The notes under the pieces were generated by a model. That model made no database searches. It was not told the DNA's origin and saw only the letters and a program-made list of their open reading frames with translations. This document shows positions 1-8,999 of a stretch of DNA of 64,000 nucleotides, piece after piece; position 1 is the first letter of the stretch, and each line of letters starts with the position of its first letter. The position numbers were made by a program, and so were the translations under genes. Source of the DNA: Streptomyces sp. (GTDB taxonomy: Bacteria; Actinomycetota; Actinomycetes; Streptomycetales; Streptomycetaceae); contig NZ_JAEKKT010000150.1 in assembly GCF_019510245.1 (NCBI RefSeq), positions 1-64,000 on the forward strand, given 5' to 3'.

Positions 1-293
1 TTCTACCGGGTGGACCCGGCGCGCTCGCGGGCCACCGGTGGCACCGGGCTCGGCCTGTCCATCGTCAAGCACGTGGCCGCCTCGCACGGCGGAGAGGTCA
101 CGGTGTGGAGCGTCGAGGGACAGGGCTCCACCTTCACACTGCGGCTTCCCGAGGCCGGGATCGCCCGCGACCGCGCGCTTCCGCCCGGCACCGATCCCGA
201 TGCCGAGACGGACACAGACCCGGCCGACGAGCCGTCGGACGACCAGCTGTTCCAGACCCTCCCTGAACACATCCCCGCCCCGGAGGTCCTTCC

Positions 294-297
<4 letters not shown>
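1..297 (+). CDS. phoR: Sensor histidine kinase PhoR, C-terminal end (partial)
   Basis: This is the last 98 codons of a sensor histidine kinase; its 5' part lies outside the window. The visible part is the end of the HATPase_c domain, with the G2 box GTGLGLSIVKHV (about residues 15-26 of the fragment) followed by GGEVTVWS and GSTFTLRLP, which close the ATP-binding fold. An acidic, proline-rich tail of about 40 residues follows. The stop overlaps the start of the next gene as GTGA, so kinase and regulator are translationally coupled. The regulator matches Streptomyces PhoP closely, so this should be PhoR, which senses phosphate limitation at the membrane and phosphorylates PhoP. The sensory and dimerisation regions cannot be seen. 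Confidence 0.88.
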
Positions 298-974
<677 letters not shown>

Positions 975-1077
975 ACCGCTGACCCGCCATCACGACGACC
1001 GTACGGCCGGTGTTCGGCCTCGACCGTACGGCTGACGTCCGGTCACGACCGTGCCGTACGCGCGCGGTGGCGGTACG

Positions 1078-1114
1078 ACGAAGGGCGGCCCCCCTCGGGG
1101 GTACCGCCCTTCTC
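1078..1114. terminator. Bidirectional terminator between phoP and the lipoprotein gene
   Basis: An inverted repeat with arms gaagggcgg and ccgcccttc encloses a C4/G4 inner stem. It lies between the convergent ends of phoP (974) and the lipoprotein gene (1135). There is no long T run, which is usual for Streptomyces terminators. Confidence 0.7.
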
Positions 1115-1134
1115 GCATTGCCGCGTACGGGCGC

Positions 1135-1812
1135 TCAGCCCGCGTTCGTCGACTCCGAGGCCGAGTCGCTCGGGGTGGCGCTCGCGGACTCCTTGTTCTT
1201 CTTGCCGGCCTTGGCGCTCCCGCTCGCCGTCGAGCCCGCGGCCGGCGAGCCGGAGGCGGAGGCCGACGACGAGGCGGTCGCGGTGGCCGAGGCGGACGGC
1301 ACCGCGCTCGGGCCCCAGCCCGTGAAGAAGCTCTCGGCCGGCACGACGAAGGCGCGCAGGCTCACGTCACCCGCCTTGCTGAAGGTGAAGGTGATCTTCT
1401 GGGCGTTGCCGTCCTGGACCGCCTCGCGGCTGCTGCCCAGCACCGCGGAGGCGTTGTCCTTGCCGCCCAGGATCAGCCGGCCACCGCCGGGGATGGTCAG
1501 CGGCTGCGTCTTGGTGGCGTGCAGCTCGGCGGTCTTGCCGGTGCCGGCGACGGTGATCGACTGCAGCGTCTCCGGCTCGGTGCCGGTGTTGAAGATGGTC
1601 GCGGAGACCACCGCCGGGCCGGTCGACGTGAGGTCGGGCTGGGTGATCACGGTCGCGTTCTGGACCTTGATGTCGCCGACACTCGTCGCCGCGTTGTCCG
1701 GCTTGATCTCCAGCGTCTGGGAGTTGTTGCCCGCTCCGCAGGCGGAGAGCCCGGCGACGGAGAAGGCGATGGCGGAGGCGGCGAGGGCGCCGCGTCGAAG
1801 GCTGCTGCTCAC
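1135..1812 (-). CDS. Secreted lipoprotein of unknown function
   Basis: A 225-residue protein with a lipoprotein signal: a basic start, a hydrophobic stretch and the lipobox LSAC with Cys at about residue 25, so it is probably anchored to the outer face of the membrane. The middle (about residues 35-160) is rich in predicted beta strands, with phrases such as VSATIFNTGTEPETLQS and IPGGGRLILGG that resemble small copper-chaperone-like or immunoglobulin-like extracellular domains. No metal-binding His/Met motif is evident. The last 60 residues are low-complexity Ala/Ser/Thr. It is convergent with phoP. Function is not assigned. Confidence 0.8.
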   Translation of the reverse strand: MSSSLRRGALAASAIAFSVAGLSACGAGNNSQTLEIKPDNAATSVGDIKVQNATVITQPDLTSTGPAVVSATIFNTGTEPETLQSITVAGTGKTAELHATKTQPLTIPGGGRLILGGKDNASAVLGSSREAVQDGNAQKITFTFSKAGDVSLRAFVVPAESFFTGWGPSAVPSASATATASSSASASGSPAAGSTASGSAKAGKKNKESASATPSDSASESTNAG

Positions 1813-2463
1813 GGCGGCGGCAACTCCTTGAACGCACGGGCGGCCCCCTATAAAGCCGCCCTAAGTGTCTGTCAGCGGCCTTAGGTTACCGAGCCGTTCC
1901 CGCGCGGCCGCACCCGACCCTCCCCAAGCCCCTCGCTTGCCTCACGCGGGGGGTGCGCACGGGCATCCACAAGTGCCCCTTCGGTCACTTTTGGGGCGGC
2001 GCTCGTCCGGCATTCACATAACCCGTCCACAACACCACGCGCAAAATTTCCGTGAAGGAATGCGCGACCGCCGGGAAAATTGATCACGCACTGCTTCAGG
2101 TGCGGCTTCACGTACCGTTCAGTCGGGTGTTCAGCCGGGCGTTCGGCCGGACCCGTGATCAATTCCGGAAACGTCCGGGATCCGGCCCCGGCAACTGAAC
2201 GGAGTAGCGGAAGTCGTACGCTTGGAACCGGACATATCGGGATGTTAGGTCACTCGGGCGGGTGTCCGCAGGTGTGTAACGTGGGCGTTTCCCTCCGCCC
2301 GGAGAGCCGCTCCCACCTGCGAATACCTGCTTCCGGACGGCCCGCGAAGCACGTTCCTGTTGCTGTTGTCAAGCCCCGAGATATGCCCTGACCTGCGAAA
2401 ACGCCATTCAGAACCGCCGGTTTCCGTGTTACCCTGGATAGCCACGGAAGGGGTACCTGTCAC
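1813..2463. other. 650-bp gene-free region upstream of cdnL
   Basis: No convincing gene is seen here. The region holds an 11-bp inverted repeat (aattgatcacg at 2078-2088 and its complement at 2154-2164) flanking three 12-bp direct repeats that begin gttcagtcgggt at about 2117-2152. The upstream regions of the leftward lipoprotein gene and the rightward cdnL gene must both lie within it. Confidence 0.5.
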
Positions 2464-2946
2464 ATGACGTTCAAGGTTGGCGACACCGTGGTCTATCCCC
2501 ATCACGGGGCCGCGCTGATCGAGGCCATCGAAACTCGCCAGATCAAAGGCGTGGACAAGACCTACTTGGTGCTGAAGGTCGCCCAGGGTGACCTGACGGT
2601 ACGTGTGCCAGCGGACAATGCGGAGTTCGTCGGCGTGCGTGATGTGGTCGGTCAGGACGGGCTGGACCGGGTCTTCGAGGTGCTGCGCGCGCCGTACGCC
2701 GAGGAGCCCACGAACTGGTCCCGTCGTTACAAGGCAAACCTGGAGAAGCTCGCCTCCGGCGATGTCATCAAGGTCGCGGAAGTCGTGCGTGACCTGTGGC
2801 GTCGTGAGCGCGAGCGCGGACTCTCCGCCGGTGAGAAGCGCATGCTCGCCAAGGCCCGCCAGATCCTGGTGAGCGAGCTCGCCCTCGCGGAGAACACGAA
2901 CGAGGACAAGGCCGAGGCCCTGCTCGACGAGGTCCTCGCGTCCTGA
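2464..2946 (+). CDS. CarD-family RNA polymerase-binding factor CdnL
   Basis: A 160-residue CarD/CdnL protein. The N-terminal Tudor-like RNA polymerase interaction domain (residues 1-65) starts with FKVGDTVVYPHHGAA, the typical CdnL/TRCF signature. The C-terminal alpha-helical domain (about 70-160) contains NWSRRYKANLEKL and the basic/aromatic helix DLWRRERERGLSAGEKRML, which contacts the upstream edge of the transcription bubble. In actinobacteria this factor stabilises open complexes at rRNA and housekeeping promoters and is usually essential. ATG 2464 follows a purine-rich ggaagggg. It stands alone, 250 bp before ispD, the usual Streptomyces order. Confidence 0.93.
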   Translation: MTFKVGDTVVYPHHGAALIEAIETRQIKGVDKTYLVLKVAQGDLTVRVPADNAEFVGVRDVVGQDGLDRVFEVLRAPYAEEPTNWSRRYKANLEKLASGDVIKVAEVVRDLWRRERERGLSAGEKRMLAKARQILVSELALAENTNEDKAEALLDEVLAS

Positions 2947-3196
2947 CGCAGACGCTGTCCGGCTCGGCACGCTGAAACTCCGCACACCCGAAATGCCGCG
3001 GTGCCCGATGACACTTTCCTGTCGCCGGGCGCTGCGGCATGTTTGCGTACGCCCTCGGGGAACCCCCGATACTAGGCGTGCCGGGCCCGGGCTGCTGGCT
3101 CGACCAGTGTCACGGAAGGGTCCGGTCAAGGCGTCGCGCCCGGCACTTCCCAGGCCATACCCACGCCAGGCCCGCACACAAACCTGACAGGAACCG

Positions 3197-3973
3197 ATGT
3201 CTGACGATTCGCGTCCTTCGCGTACGGAACCGCCTACGGAACCGCGTACCGCACTGCGCACGGCAGCCGTGATTCCCGCCGCCGGCCGAGGCGTACGGCT
3301 CGGTCCGGGCGCCCCCAAGGCGCTACGCGCGCTGAACGGCACGCCCATGCTCATCCACGCCGTACGCGCCCTCGCCGCCTCCCGCGCCGTCTCCCTGGTC
3401 GTCGTCGTGGCCCCGCCCGACGGCGCGCCCGAGGTCAAGTCCCTCCTCGACGCCCACGCGCTTCCCGACCGCACCGACTTCCTGGTCGTCCCCGGCGGCG
3501 AGTCCCGCCAGGAGTCGGTCAGGCTCGGCCTCGACGCGCTGCCCCCCGACTACGACATCGTCCTCGTCCACGACGCGGCCCGGCCGCTCGTCCCCGTCGA
3601 CACCGTGGACGCCGTGATCCAGGCGGTCCGCGACGGCGCCTCCGCGGTCGTCCCCGCCCTCCCGCTCGCCGACACGGTCAAGGAGGTCGAGCCGGCCGCC
3701 GTCCCGGGCGACCCCGAGCCGGTGCTCGCCACGCCCGAGCGGGCCCGCCTGCGCGCCGTCCAGACTCCCCAGGGCTTCGACCGCACGACCCTGGTCCGCG
3801 CCCACGAGTCGGTCACCGACAACGTCACCGACGACGCGAGCATGGTCGAGCAGCTCGGCGAACGGGTCGTGGTCGTCCCCGGCCACGAGGAGGCCTTCAA
3901 GGTCACCCGCCCCCTCGACCTCGTCCTCGCGGAGGCGGTCCTGGCCCGCAGGAGGCTGAACGATGGCTTCTGA
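3197..3973 (+). CDS. ispD: 2-C-methyl-D-erythritol 4-phosphate cytidylyltransferase
   Basis: A 258-residue cytidylyltransferase that joins CTP to methylerythritol 4-phosphate in the MEP isoprenoid pathway. After a 22-residue polar leader comes the nucleotide-binding loop VIPAAGRGVRLGPGAPKAL, then VVVVAPPDG, the VHDAARPLV motif holding the catalytic acidic residue, TVKEV and RAVQTPQGF, and finally TDDASMVE, all in family order. It overlaps ispF by 11 bp, so the two consecutive-branch enzymes form a coupled pair. The product is cytosolic. Confidence 0.95.
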   Translation: MSDDSRPSRTEPPTEPRTALRTAAVIPAAGRGVRLGPGAPKALRALNGTPMLIHAVRALAASRAVSLVVVVAPPDGAPEVKSLLDAHALPDRTDFLVVPGGESRQESVRLGLDALPPDYDIVLVHDAARPLVPVDTVDAVIQAVRDGASAVVPALPLADTVKEVEPAAVPGDPEPVLATPERARLRAVQTPQGFDRTTLVRAHESVTDNVTDDASMVEQLGERVVVVPGHEEAFKVTRPLDLVLAEAVLARRRLNDGF

Positions 3974-4454
3974 GGTGATCCTCCCCCGGGTGGGCATCGG
4001 CACCGACATCCACGCCTTCGAGGAGGGCCGCGACCTGTGGTGCGCGGGCCTGAAGTGGGAGGGCGAGGGCCCGGGCCTGGCCGGCCACTCGGATGCGGAC
4101 GTGGTCGCGCACGCGGCGTGCAACGCGTTGTTCTCCGCGGCGGGGCTGGGCGACCTGGGGCAGCACTTCGGCACCGGCCGCCCCGAGTGGTCGGGCGCGT
4201 CCGGGGTGACCCTGCTGACGGAGGCGGCCCGGATCGTCCGCGCCGCGGGATTCGTGATCGGGAACATCGCCGTACAGGTCGTGGGCCCGCGCCCGAAGAT
4301 CGGAAAGCGCCGGGACGAGGCCGAGAAGATCCTTTCGGACGCGGCGGGCGCTCCGGTCTCGGTTTCGGGGGCCACGACGGACGGCCTGGGTTTCCCGGGC
4401 AGGGGCGAAGGCCTTATGGCGGTGGCAACGGCGTTGGTCGTGAAAACGGCGTGA
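3963..4454 (+). CDS. ispF: 2-C-methyl-D-erythritol 2,4-cyclodiphosphate synthase
   Basis: A 163-residue IspF. The zinc ligands are visible in GIGTDIHAF (Asp-x-His near residues 14-16) and in the later His of HSDADVVAHA. The family motifs AACNALFSAAGLGDLGQHF and the C-terminal GATTDGLGFPGRGEG are intact. It forms MEcPP from the CDP-ME phosphate. The start lies inside ispD, indicating one operon. The length is normal. Confidence 0.95.
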   Translation: MASEVILPRVGIGTDIHAFEEGRDLWCAGLKWEGEGPGLAGHSDADVVAHAACNALFSAAGLGDLGQHFGTGRPEWSGASGVTLLTEAARIVRAAGFVIGNIAVQVVGPRPKIGKRRDEAEKILSDAAGAPVSVSGATTDGLGFPGRGEGLMAVATALVVKTA

Positions 4455-4466
4455 CCGGATTCTTTT

Positions 4467-4495
4467 AAGGGGCGCGGGGAACTGCGCGACAAGCC
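4467..4495 (+). repeat. Interspersed GC-rich repeat, copy 1
   Basis: A copy of the recurring core aggggcgcggggaactgcgc followed by gacaagcc, just after ispF. The same core or its complement recurs near 8.7-8.95, 21.0, 38.5, 41.25, 42.25 and 63.2 kb. Confidence 0.8.
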
Positions 4496-4571
4496 ACAGC
4501 GCACCCGCACCCGACCACGGCGCTTCACACACCGGTGCCACGCACTACCCTCCGCCCACTACCCTGGTCCC

Positions 4572-5786
4572 GTGACTATTCGCCTGTACGACACCAACGC
4601 CCGGCAGATCCGTGACTTCACCCCGCTCACCGCGGGCTGTGTCTCGATCTACCTCTGTGGTGCCACCGTGCAGGCGGCGCCCCACATCGGGCACATCCGC
4701 TCCGGCCTGAACTTCGACATCATGCGCCGCTGGTTCGAATACCGCGGCTACGACGTGACGTTCGTCCGCAACGTCACGGACATCGACGACAAGATCATCG
4801 CCAAGTCCGCCGACCAGGGCCGCCCCTGGTGGGCGATCGGCTACGAGAACGAGCGCGCGTTCAACGACGGCTACACCGCGCTCGGTTGCCTCCCGCCGAC
4901 GTACGAGCCCCGCGCGACCGGGCACGTACCGGAGATGATCGAGATGATGCGCGGGCTGATCGAGCGCGGGCACGCGTACGAGGCCGACGGCAACGTCTAC
5001 TTCGACGTGCGCTCCTTCCCGGACTACCTCCAGCTCTCCAACCAGGAGCTGGACAACCTCCGTCAGCCCGAGGGCGAGGGGGAGACCGGCAAGCGGGACC
5101 AGCGGGACTTCGCGCTGTGGAAGGCCGTGAAACCGGGTGAGCCCAGCTGGGAGACGCCGTGGGGGCGCGGCCGGCCCGGCTGGCACCTGGAGTGCTCGGC
5201 GATGGCCCACAAGTACCTCGGCGCGGCCTTCGACATCCACGGCGGCGGCCTCGACCTGATCTTCCCGCACCACGAGAACGAGATCGCCCAGGCCAAGGCG
5301 TTCGGCGACGACTTCGCCCAGTACTGGGTGCACAACGCCTGGGTCACCATGAGCGGCGAGAAGATGTCGAAGTCCCTCGGGAACTCGGTGCTCGTCTCGG
5401 AGATGGTCAAGCACTGGCGCCCGATCGTGCTGCGCTACTACCTCGGCACCCCGCACTACCGCTCGATGATCGAGTACAGCGAGGAGTCGCTGCGCGAGGC
5501 CGAGTCGGCGTTCGCGCGGATCGAGGGCTTCGTGCAGCGCGTGGTGGAGCTCGCCGGGGGAGCCGTCGAGCCCTCGGCCGAGGTCCCGCCGGCGTTCGCC
5601 GAGGCCATGGACGACGACCTGGGCGTCCCGCAGGCCCTCGCGGTCGTGCACACGACGGTACGGCAGGGCAACTCCGCCCTCGCCGCCGACGACAAGGAGG
5701 CGGCCGTCGCCCGCCTCGCCACTCGCGATCGAGGACAGCCCCTCGGGCCCGCGCTGGACACTCAAGTCCTAGCCGCCCCGGTCTGA
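4572..5786 (+). CDS. cysS: Cysteine--tRNA ligase with internal deletion and altered C-terminus
   Basis: A class I cysteinyl-tRNA synthetase of 404 residues from a GTG start; the family is usually about 465. The catalytic core is intact: zinc Cys in YLCGATVQ (residue 29), HIGH at 38-41, a second zinc region in HLECSAM and HHENE, and KMSKS at about 264-268. After residue about 382 the sequence jumps. In the normal frame it ends TRDRGQPLGP and so on, but frame +2 from 5722 reads LAIEDSPSGPRWTLKS and a stop at 5770-5772, which is how the intact enzyme ends. About 200 bp of the C-terminal anticodon-binding region is therefore missing and the join is out of frame. The enzyme is normally essential, so this is either an assembly error or the cell relies on another copy. 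Confidence 0.85.
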   Translation: MTIRLYDTNARQIRDFTPLTAGCVSIYLCGATVQAAPHIGHIRSGLNFDIMRRWFEYRGYDVTFVRNVTDIDDKIIAKSADQGRPWWAIGYENERAFNDGYTALGCLPPTYEPRATGHVPEMIEMMRGLIERGHAYEADGNVYFDVRSFPDYLQLSNQELDNLRQPEGEGETGKRDQRDFALWKAVKPGEPSWETPWGRGRPGWHLECSAMAHKYLGAAFDIHGGGLDLIFPHHENEIAQAKAFGDDFAQYWVHNAWVTMSGEKMSKSLGNSVLVSEMVKHWRPIVLRYYLGTPHYRSMIEYSEESLREAESAFARIEGFVQRVVELAGGAVEPSAEVPPAFAEAMDDDLGVPQALAVVHTTVRQGNSALAADDKEAAVARLATRDRGQPLGPALDTQVLAAPV

Positions 5787-5794
5787 AGATCAAC

Positions 5795-5823
5795 TGTGCC
5801 GCCCGGCCCCCCGGGCGGCACAC
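5795..5823 (+). terminator. Terminator after cysS
   Basis: A strong hairpin with arms tgtgccgcccgg and ccgggcggcaca around a short C-rich loop lies directly after the cysS stop codons and before rlmB. Confidence 0.75.
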
Positions 5824-5870
5824 TGCATAAGACGCACGTACGAAACGACGCTCACGGAGACGGGTAACTC

Positions 5871-6812
5871 ATGGCAGCCAACAACCGCCGCATGTCCGGC
5901 AAGAAGGGCGCGCAGATCGGCAGTGGCGGCCAGCGGCGCCGGGGCCTGGAGGGCAAGGGGCCGACCCCGCCCGCCGAGATGCGCAAGGGACACAAGAAGA
6001 ACCGCATCGCCACGGCCAAGGCCAAGCAGGCCCAGCGCCGCCCGGTGCCGCGCGGCCGGGGCGGCAAGGGCACGTCCGAGATGGTCGTCGGCCGCAACCC
6101 GGTCGTCGAGGCGCTGCGCGAGGGGGTTCCGGCCTCCACCCTCTACGTCCAGCAGTTCATCGACAACGACGAGCGGGTCCGCGAGGCCCTCCAGCTCGTG
6201 GCCGAGCGCGGCGGCATCAACCTCATGGAGGCCCCGCGCCCCGAGCTGGACCGCATGACCAACGGCCTCAACCACCAGGGCCTGGTCCTCCAGGTCCCGC
6301 CGTACGAGTACGCGCACCCCGAGGACCTGGCCGAGGCGGCGTACGACGAGGGCGAGGACCCGCTGATCGTCGCCCTGGACGGGGTCACCGACCCGCGCAA
6401 CCTGGGCGCCGTCGTCCGTTCGGCGTCCGCCTTCGGCGGCCACGGGGTGGTCGTGCCCGAGCGCCGCGCGGCCGGCATGACCGCCGGTGCCTGGAAGACG
6501 TCGGCCGGTACGGCCGCCCGTACGCCCGTCGCCCGCGCCACGAACCTGACCCGGGCGCTGGAGGCGTACAAGAAGGCCGGCATCGTCGTCGTCGGCCTCG
6601 CCGCGGACGGCGAGCACGAGATCGGCGACCTGGAGGCCCTCGGCGGACCCGTCGTCATCGTCGTCGGCAGCGAGGGCAAGGGCCTGTCCCGACTGGTCGG
6701 CGAAACCTGCGACTTCCGGGTCCGGATCCCGATGCCGGGCGGTGCCGAGTCGCTCAACGCGGGTGTGGCGGCGGGGATCGTGCTGTACGAGGCGGCGCGC
6801 CGACGCGGGTGA
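5871..6812 (+). CDS. rlmB: 23S rRNA (guanosine-2'-O-)-methyltransferase RlmB (TrmH/SpoU family)
   Basis: A 313-residue SPOUT methyltransferase. A basic 60-residue leader rich in Lys/Arg/Gly (typical of actinobacterial members) precedes the RNA-binding substrate domain (about 68-150, starting VVGRNPVVEALREG). The knotted SAM-binding domain follows (about 160-313), with LDGVTDPRNLGAVVRSA, VIVVGSEGKGLSR and RIPMPGGAESLNAGVAAGI, the three TrmH motifs. It modifies a conserved guanosine of 23S rRNA using SAM. The protein is complete. Confidence 0.93.
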   Translation: MAANNRRMSGKKGAQIGSGGQRRRGLEGKGPTPPAEMRKGHKKNRIATAKAKQAQRRPVPRGRGGKGTSEMVVGRNPVVEALREGVPASTLYVQQFIDNDERVREALQLVAERGGINLMEAPRPELDRMTNGLNHQGLVLQVPPYEYAHPEDLAEAAYDEGEDPLIVALDGVTDPRNLGAVVRSASAFGGHGVVVPERRAAGMTAGAWKTSAGTAARTPVARATNLTRALEAYKKAGIVVVGLAADGEHEIGDLEALGGPVVIVVGSEGKGLSRLVGETCDFRVRIPMPGGAESLNAGVAAGIVLYEAARRRG

Positions 6813-6929
6813 ACAGACGTCCGCAACCTCACCTGGGCGGGGTAATTCCGGCGTCGGGGACATCCTTGACGGGGTCCGGACACATCTGGCGGGTCAAAGC
6901 AGTGTCCTAACTCCACGTCACTCGGTTAG

Positions 6930-8600
6930 ATGAGTGTGGACACCAGAACACCCCGCACTCCCACGGGGGACCGCTCGTCGGGATTCCGCTCCGGATTCGA
7001 TTCCGGGCTCGACGACGCTCCCGCGCTGAGCATGGTGAAGGTGCCGAGCGATCCGGCGCAGGTCATCGTCAACCACGCGAGTTTCCGCGTGCAGCTGGGC
7101 GTATCGACACGGCGTACCCAATCCCCCCGGGTCGCACGGCACCTGAGCGCCACCGAGGACACCGCGCGCATCCCGGTCGTCGGCACGGCGGGCAGAGCGG
7201 GGGCGGCACCGGGCCGGCGCCGCCCGGTCGTCTGGAGCGGCAGGTCGGCGCCCGACGACACCGGCGCCCACCGGCTGCTCCAGGCCGTCCGGGGCGGCAG
7301 CGTCCGGCACGTCGAGGAGCCCGCCGAACCGGCAGGCGCGACCCGGGTCATCCCGCGCGTCGACGACCGCTACGACGCTCTCGAACAGACCGCCGAGACG
7401 CCGCTGGTCGGTCACCCGCGCTCCCCGGTTTCCGGCGAGAACCGGCTGCTCCCGAACATGCCTGCGGTGGGCAGCGCCTACGAGGACCCGGCCTACGACG
7501 ACGCGTCCTACGGCGAACCGGCCTACGACGACGAGTTCGAGGACTTCGGGGAACGGCGGTCGGCCCGGCGGTCCGGAGACGGCGACCCGGCCCGGCACGC
7601 CTACTACCCCGGCCGCCGGATGAACCTGGGCGTGGTCCTCCTCCCGCTCCGCATCTTCCTCGGCTTCATCTCCATCTACGCCGGCATGGGCAAGCTCTGC
7701 GACCCCGTCTACTTCGACGGCGGCAAGCGCGGTTCCATGGTCACCTGGCTCAACACGCTGCACCCCTGGGAGGTCGCCGAGCCGCTGCGCCAGTTCGCCC
7801 TCCAGCACCCGGTCGGCTCCGGCCTCGTCATCGCCTTCTTCCAGGTGATCGTCGGCGTCCTGACCGTCCTCGGCTGCTGGCAGCGGGTCGCCGCGGTGGT
7901 CGGCGCGCTGCTCTCCGCCGCGCTCATCGTCACCGTCAGCTGGAAGACCGTCCCCGCGTACGACGCCCCCGACATCATCTACCTCGCCGCCTGGTCCCCG
8001 CTGATCATCGCGGGCGCCCCCGTCTACTCCGTGGACGGGCGCCTCGCGGGCAGCGCCTGGCGACGGCTCGGCCCCCGCTCCGACATCTGGGAGCTGCGCG
8101 CCTACGTACTGCGCCGCGGCGCCCTGATCACGGGCATCACCGTCGGCCTCACCCTCCTCGTCGGCTCGCTCCTGGGCGGCGCGGTCCGCGACTCCAGCCG
8201 GGTGGTCGTCCCCGGCCCAGGCGAGGCGCCCCGCAACAACCTCCCCGGCTCTCCGCTGCCCGGCGAGTCGGCCACGTCCCGGGAGGGGACTCCGTCGGCC
8301 TCCACGGCTCCCTCCGGGGGTGCCACCGCGAGCCCTTCGCAGGCGGCGACCACCCCGGGCGCCGACCGCACCACGAGCGGCGCCACCACCACGACCCCCA
8401 GCGAGACCCAGGGCACCACGGGCCAGGCCCCACCCCGGCACACCGTCCCGGCGCCGACCACGGCGGGCCCGACGTCCGGCGGCACCGCGACCGGCGGCAC
8501 GTCCTCCTCGACGGGCGGCACGGGCACCGGCACCGGCAGCACCGGCGGCGGCGCCTCCTCCTCGGGCCAGCCCGGCCTGGTGGGCGGCCTCCTCGGCTGA
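6930..8600 (+). CDS. DoxX-family membrane protein with disordered N- and C-terminal regions
   Basis: A 556-residue protein. Residues 1-230 are polar and likely cytoplasmic, with short acidic repeats of the type PAYDDASYGE near 185-205. Four hydrophobic segments follow at about 232-420, beginning NLGVVLLPLRIFLGFISIYAGMGK. This is the DoxX signature, with AGMGKL and a later GCWQRVAAVVGALLSAAL. Then comes a Ser/Thr/Gly/Pro tail of about 130 residues. DoxX proteins are small integral membrane proteins linked to redox and thiol stress; a substrate cannot be named here. The ATG at 6930 is the only plausible start. It sits alone between rlmB and a repeat cluster. Confidence 0.85.
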   Translation: MSVDTRTPRTPTGDRSSGFRSGFDSGLDDAPALSMVKVPSDPAQVIVNHASFRVQLGVSTRRTQSPRVARHLSATEDTARIPVVGTAGRAGAAPGRRRPVVWSGRSAPDDTGAHRLLQAVRGGSVRHVEEPAEPAGATRVIPRVDDRYDALEQTAETPLVGHPRSPVSGENRLLPNMPAVGSAYEDPAYDDASYGEPAYDDEFEDFGERRSARRSGDGDPARHAYYPGRRMNLGVVLLPLRIFLGFISIYAGMGKLCDPVYFDGGKRGSMVTWLNTLHPWEVAEPLRQFALQHPVGSGLVIAFFQVIVGVLTVLGCWQRVAAVVGALLSAALIVTVSWKTVPAYDAPDIIYLAAWSPLIIAGAPVYSVDGRLAGSAWRRLGPRSDIWELRAYVLRRGALITGITVGLTLLVGSLLGGAVRDSSRVVVPGPGEAPRNNLPGSPLPGESATSREGTPSASTAPSGGATASPSQAATTPGADRTTSGATTTTPSETQGTTGQAPPRHTVPAPTTAGPTSGGTATGGTSSSTGGTGTGTGSTGGGASSSGQPGLVGGLLG

Positions 8601-8692
8601 CAGCCGCTCCACCCCGCCGCAGCCCCGCGCTTCACAGGCGCGGGGCTGCGACGTACCGAAGCGACGAGATCTGCCGCCCGCGGCACCGTCGT

Positions 8693-8957
8693 GGCTGGTC
8701 GCGCAGTTCCCCGCGCCCCTGACGGGCCGCTCCAGAACCGCCCCCACAGAAGCGCGGCAACCTCCGCGCCCAGCCAAGAGACCCCCGAAGGGGCGCGGGG
8801 AACTGCGTGCTCAGCCGCGACGGACCGGCAGTGGACGGCGGTGCTTTGTGCCCCCGAAGGGGCGCGGGGAGCTGCGTGCTCAGCTGCGACGGACCGGTAG
8901 TGGACGGCGGTGCTTTGCCCCCGAAGGGGCGCGGGGAACTGCGCGACCAGCCCGCAC
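8693..8957. repeat. Cluster of four interspersed GC-rich repeat copies
   Basis: One copy in the leftward orientation (ggctggtcgcgcagttcccc at about 8693-8728) is followed by three rightward copies at about 8782-8824, 8851-8893 and 8918-8957. The last three are nearly tandem: units of about 68 bp share cgacggaccgg, agtggacggcggtgctttg and gaaggggcgcggggaactgc. The cluster fills the gap between the DoxX gene and the nucleotidyltransferase gene. Confidence 0.85.
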
Positions 8958-8999
8958 TCGCCCGCGGTCGGCGAACCGGCCGCGGGCACCCCCCTCGGC

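Noticed and set aside
2114..2152. PhoP box (direct repeats of GTTCA) in front of cdnL.
   Set aside because: The repeats are spaced 12 bp, not 11, and the consensus match after GTTCA is poor; kept only as an unexplained repeat.
6918..8777. A 619-codon antisense frame over the DoxX gene.
   Set aside because: It is the frame mirror of a gene with clear transmembrane segments, has no start signal or recognisable domain, and runs through the repeat cluster.
8782..8957. Possible CRISPR-like array.
   Set aside because: Units are of unequal length, spacers are themselves repeated, and there are no cas genes. It is a tandem cluster of the interspersed repeat.
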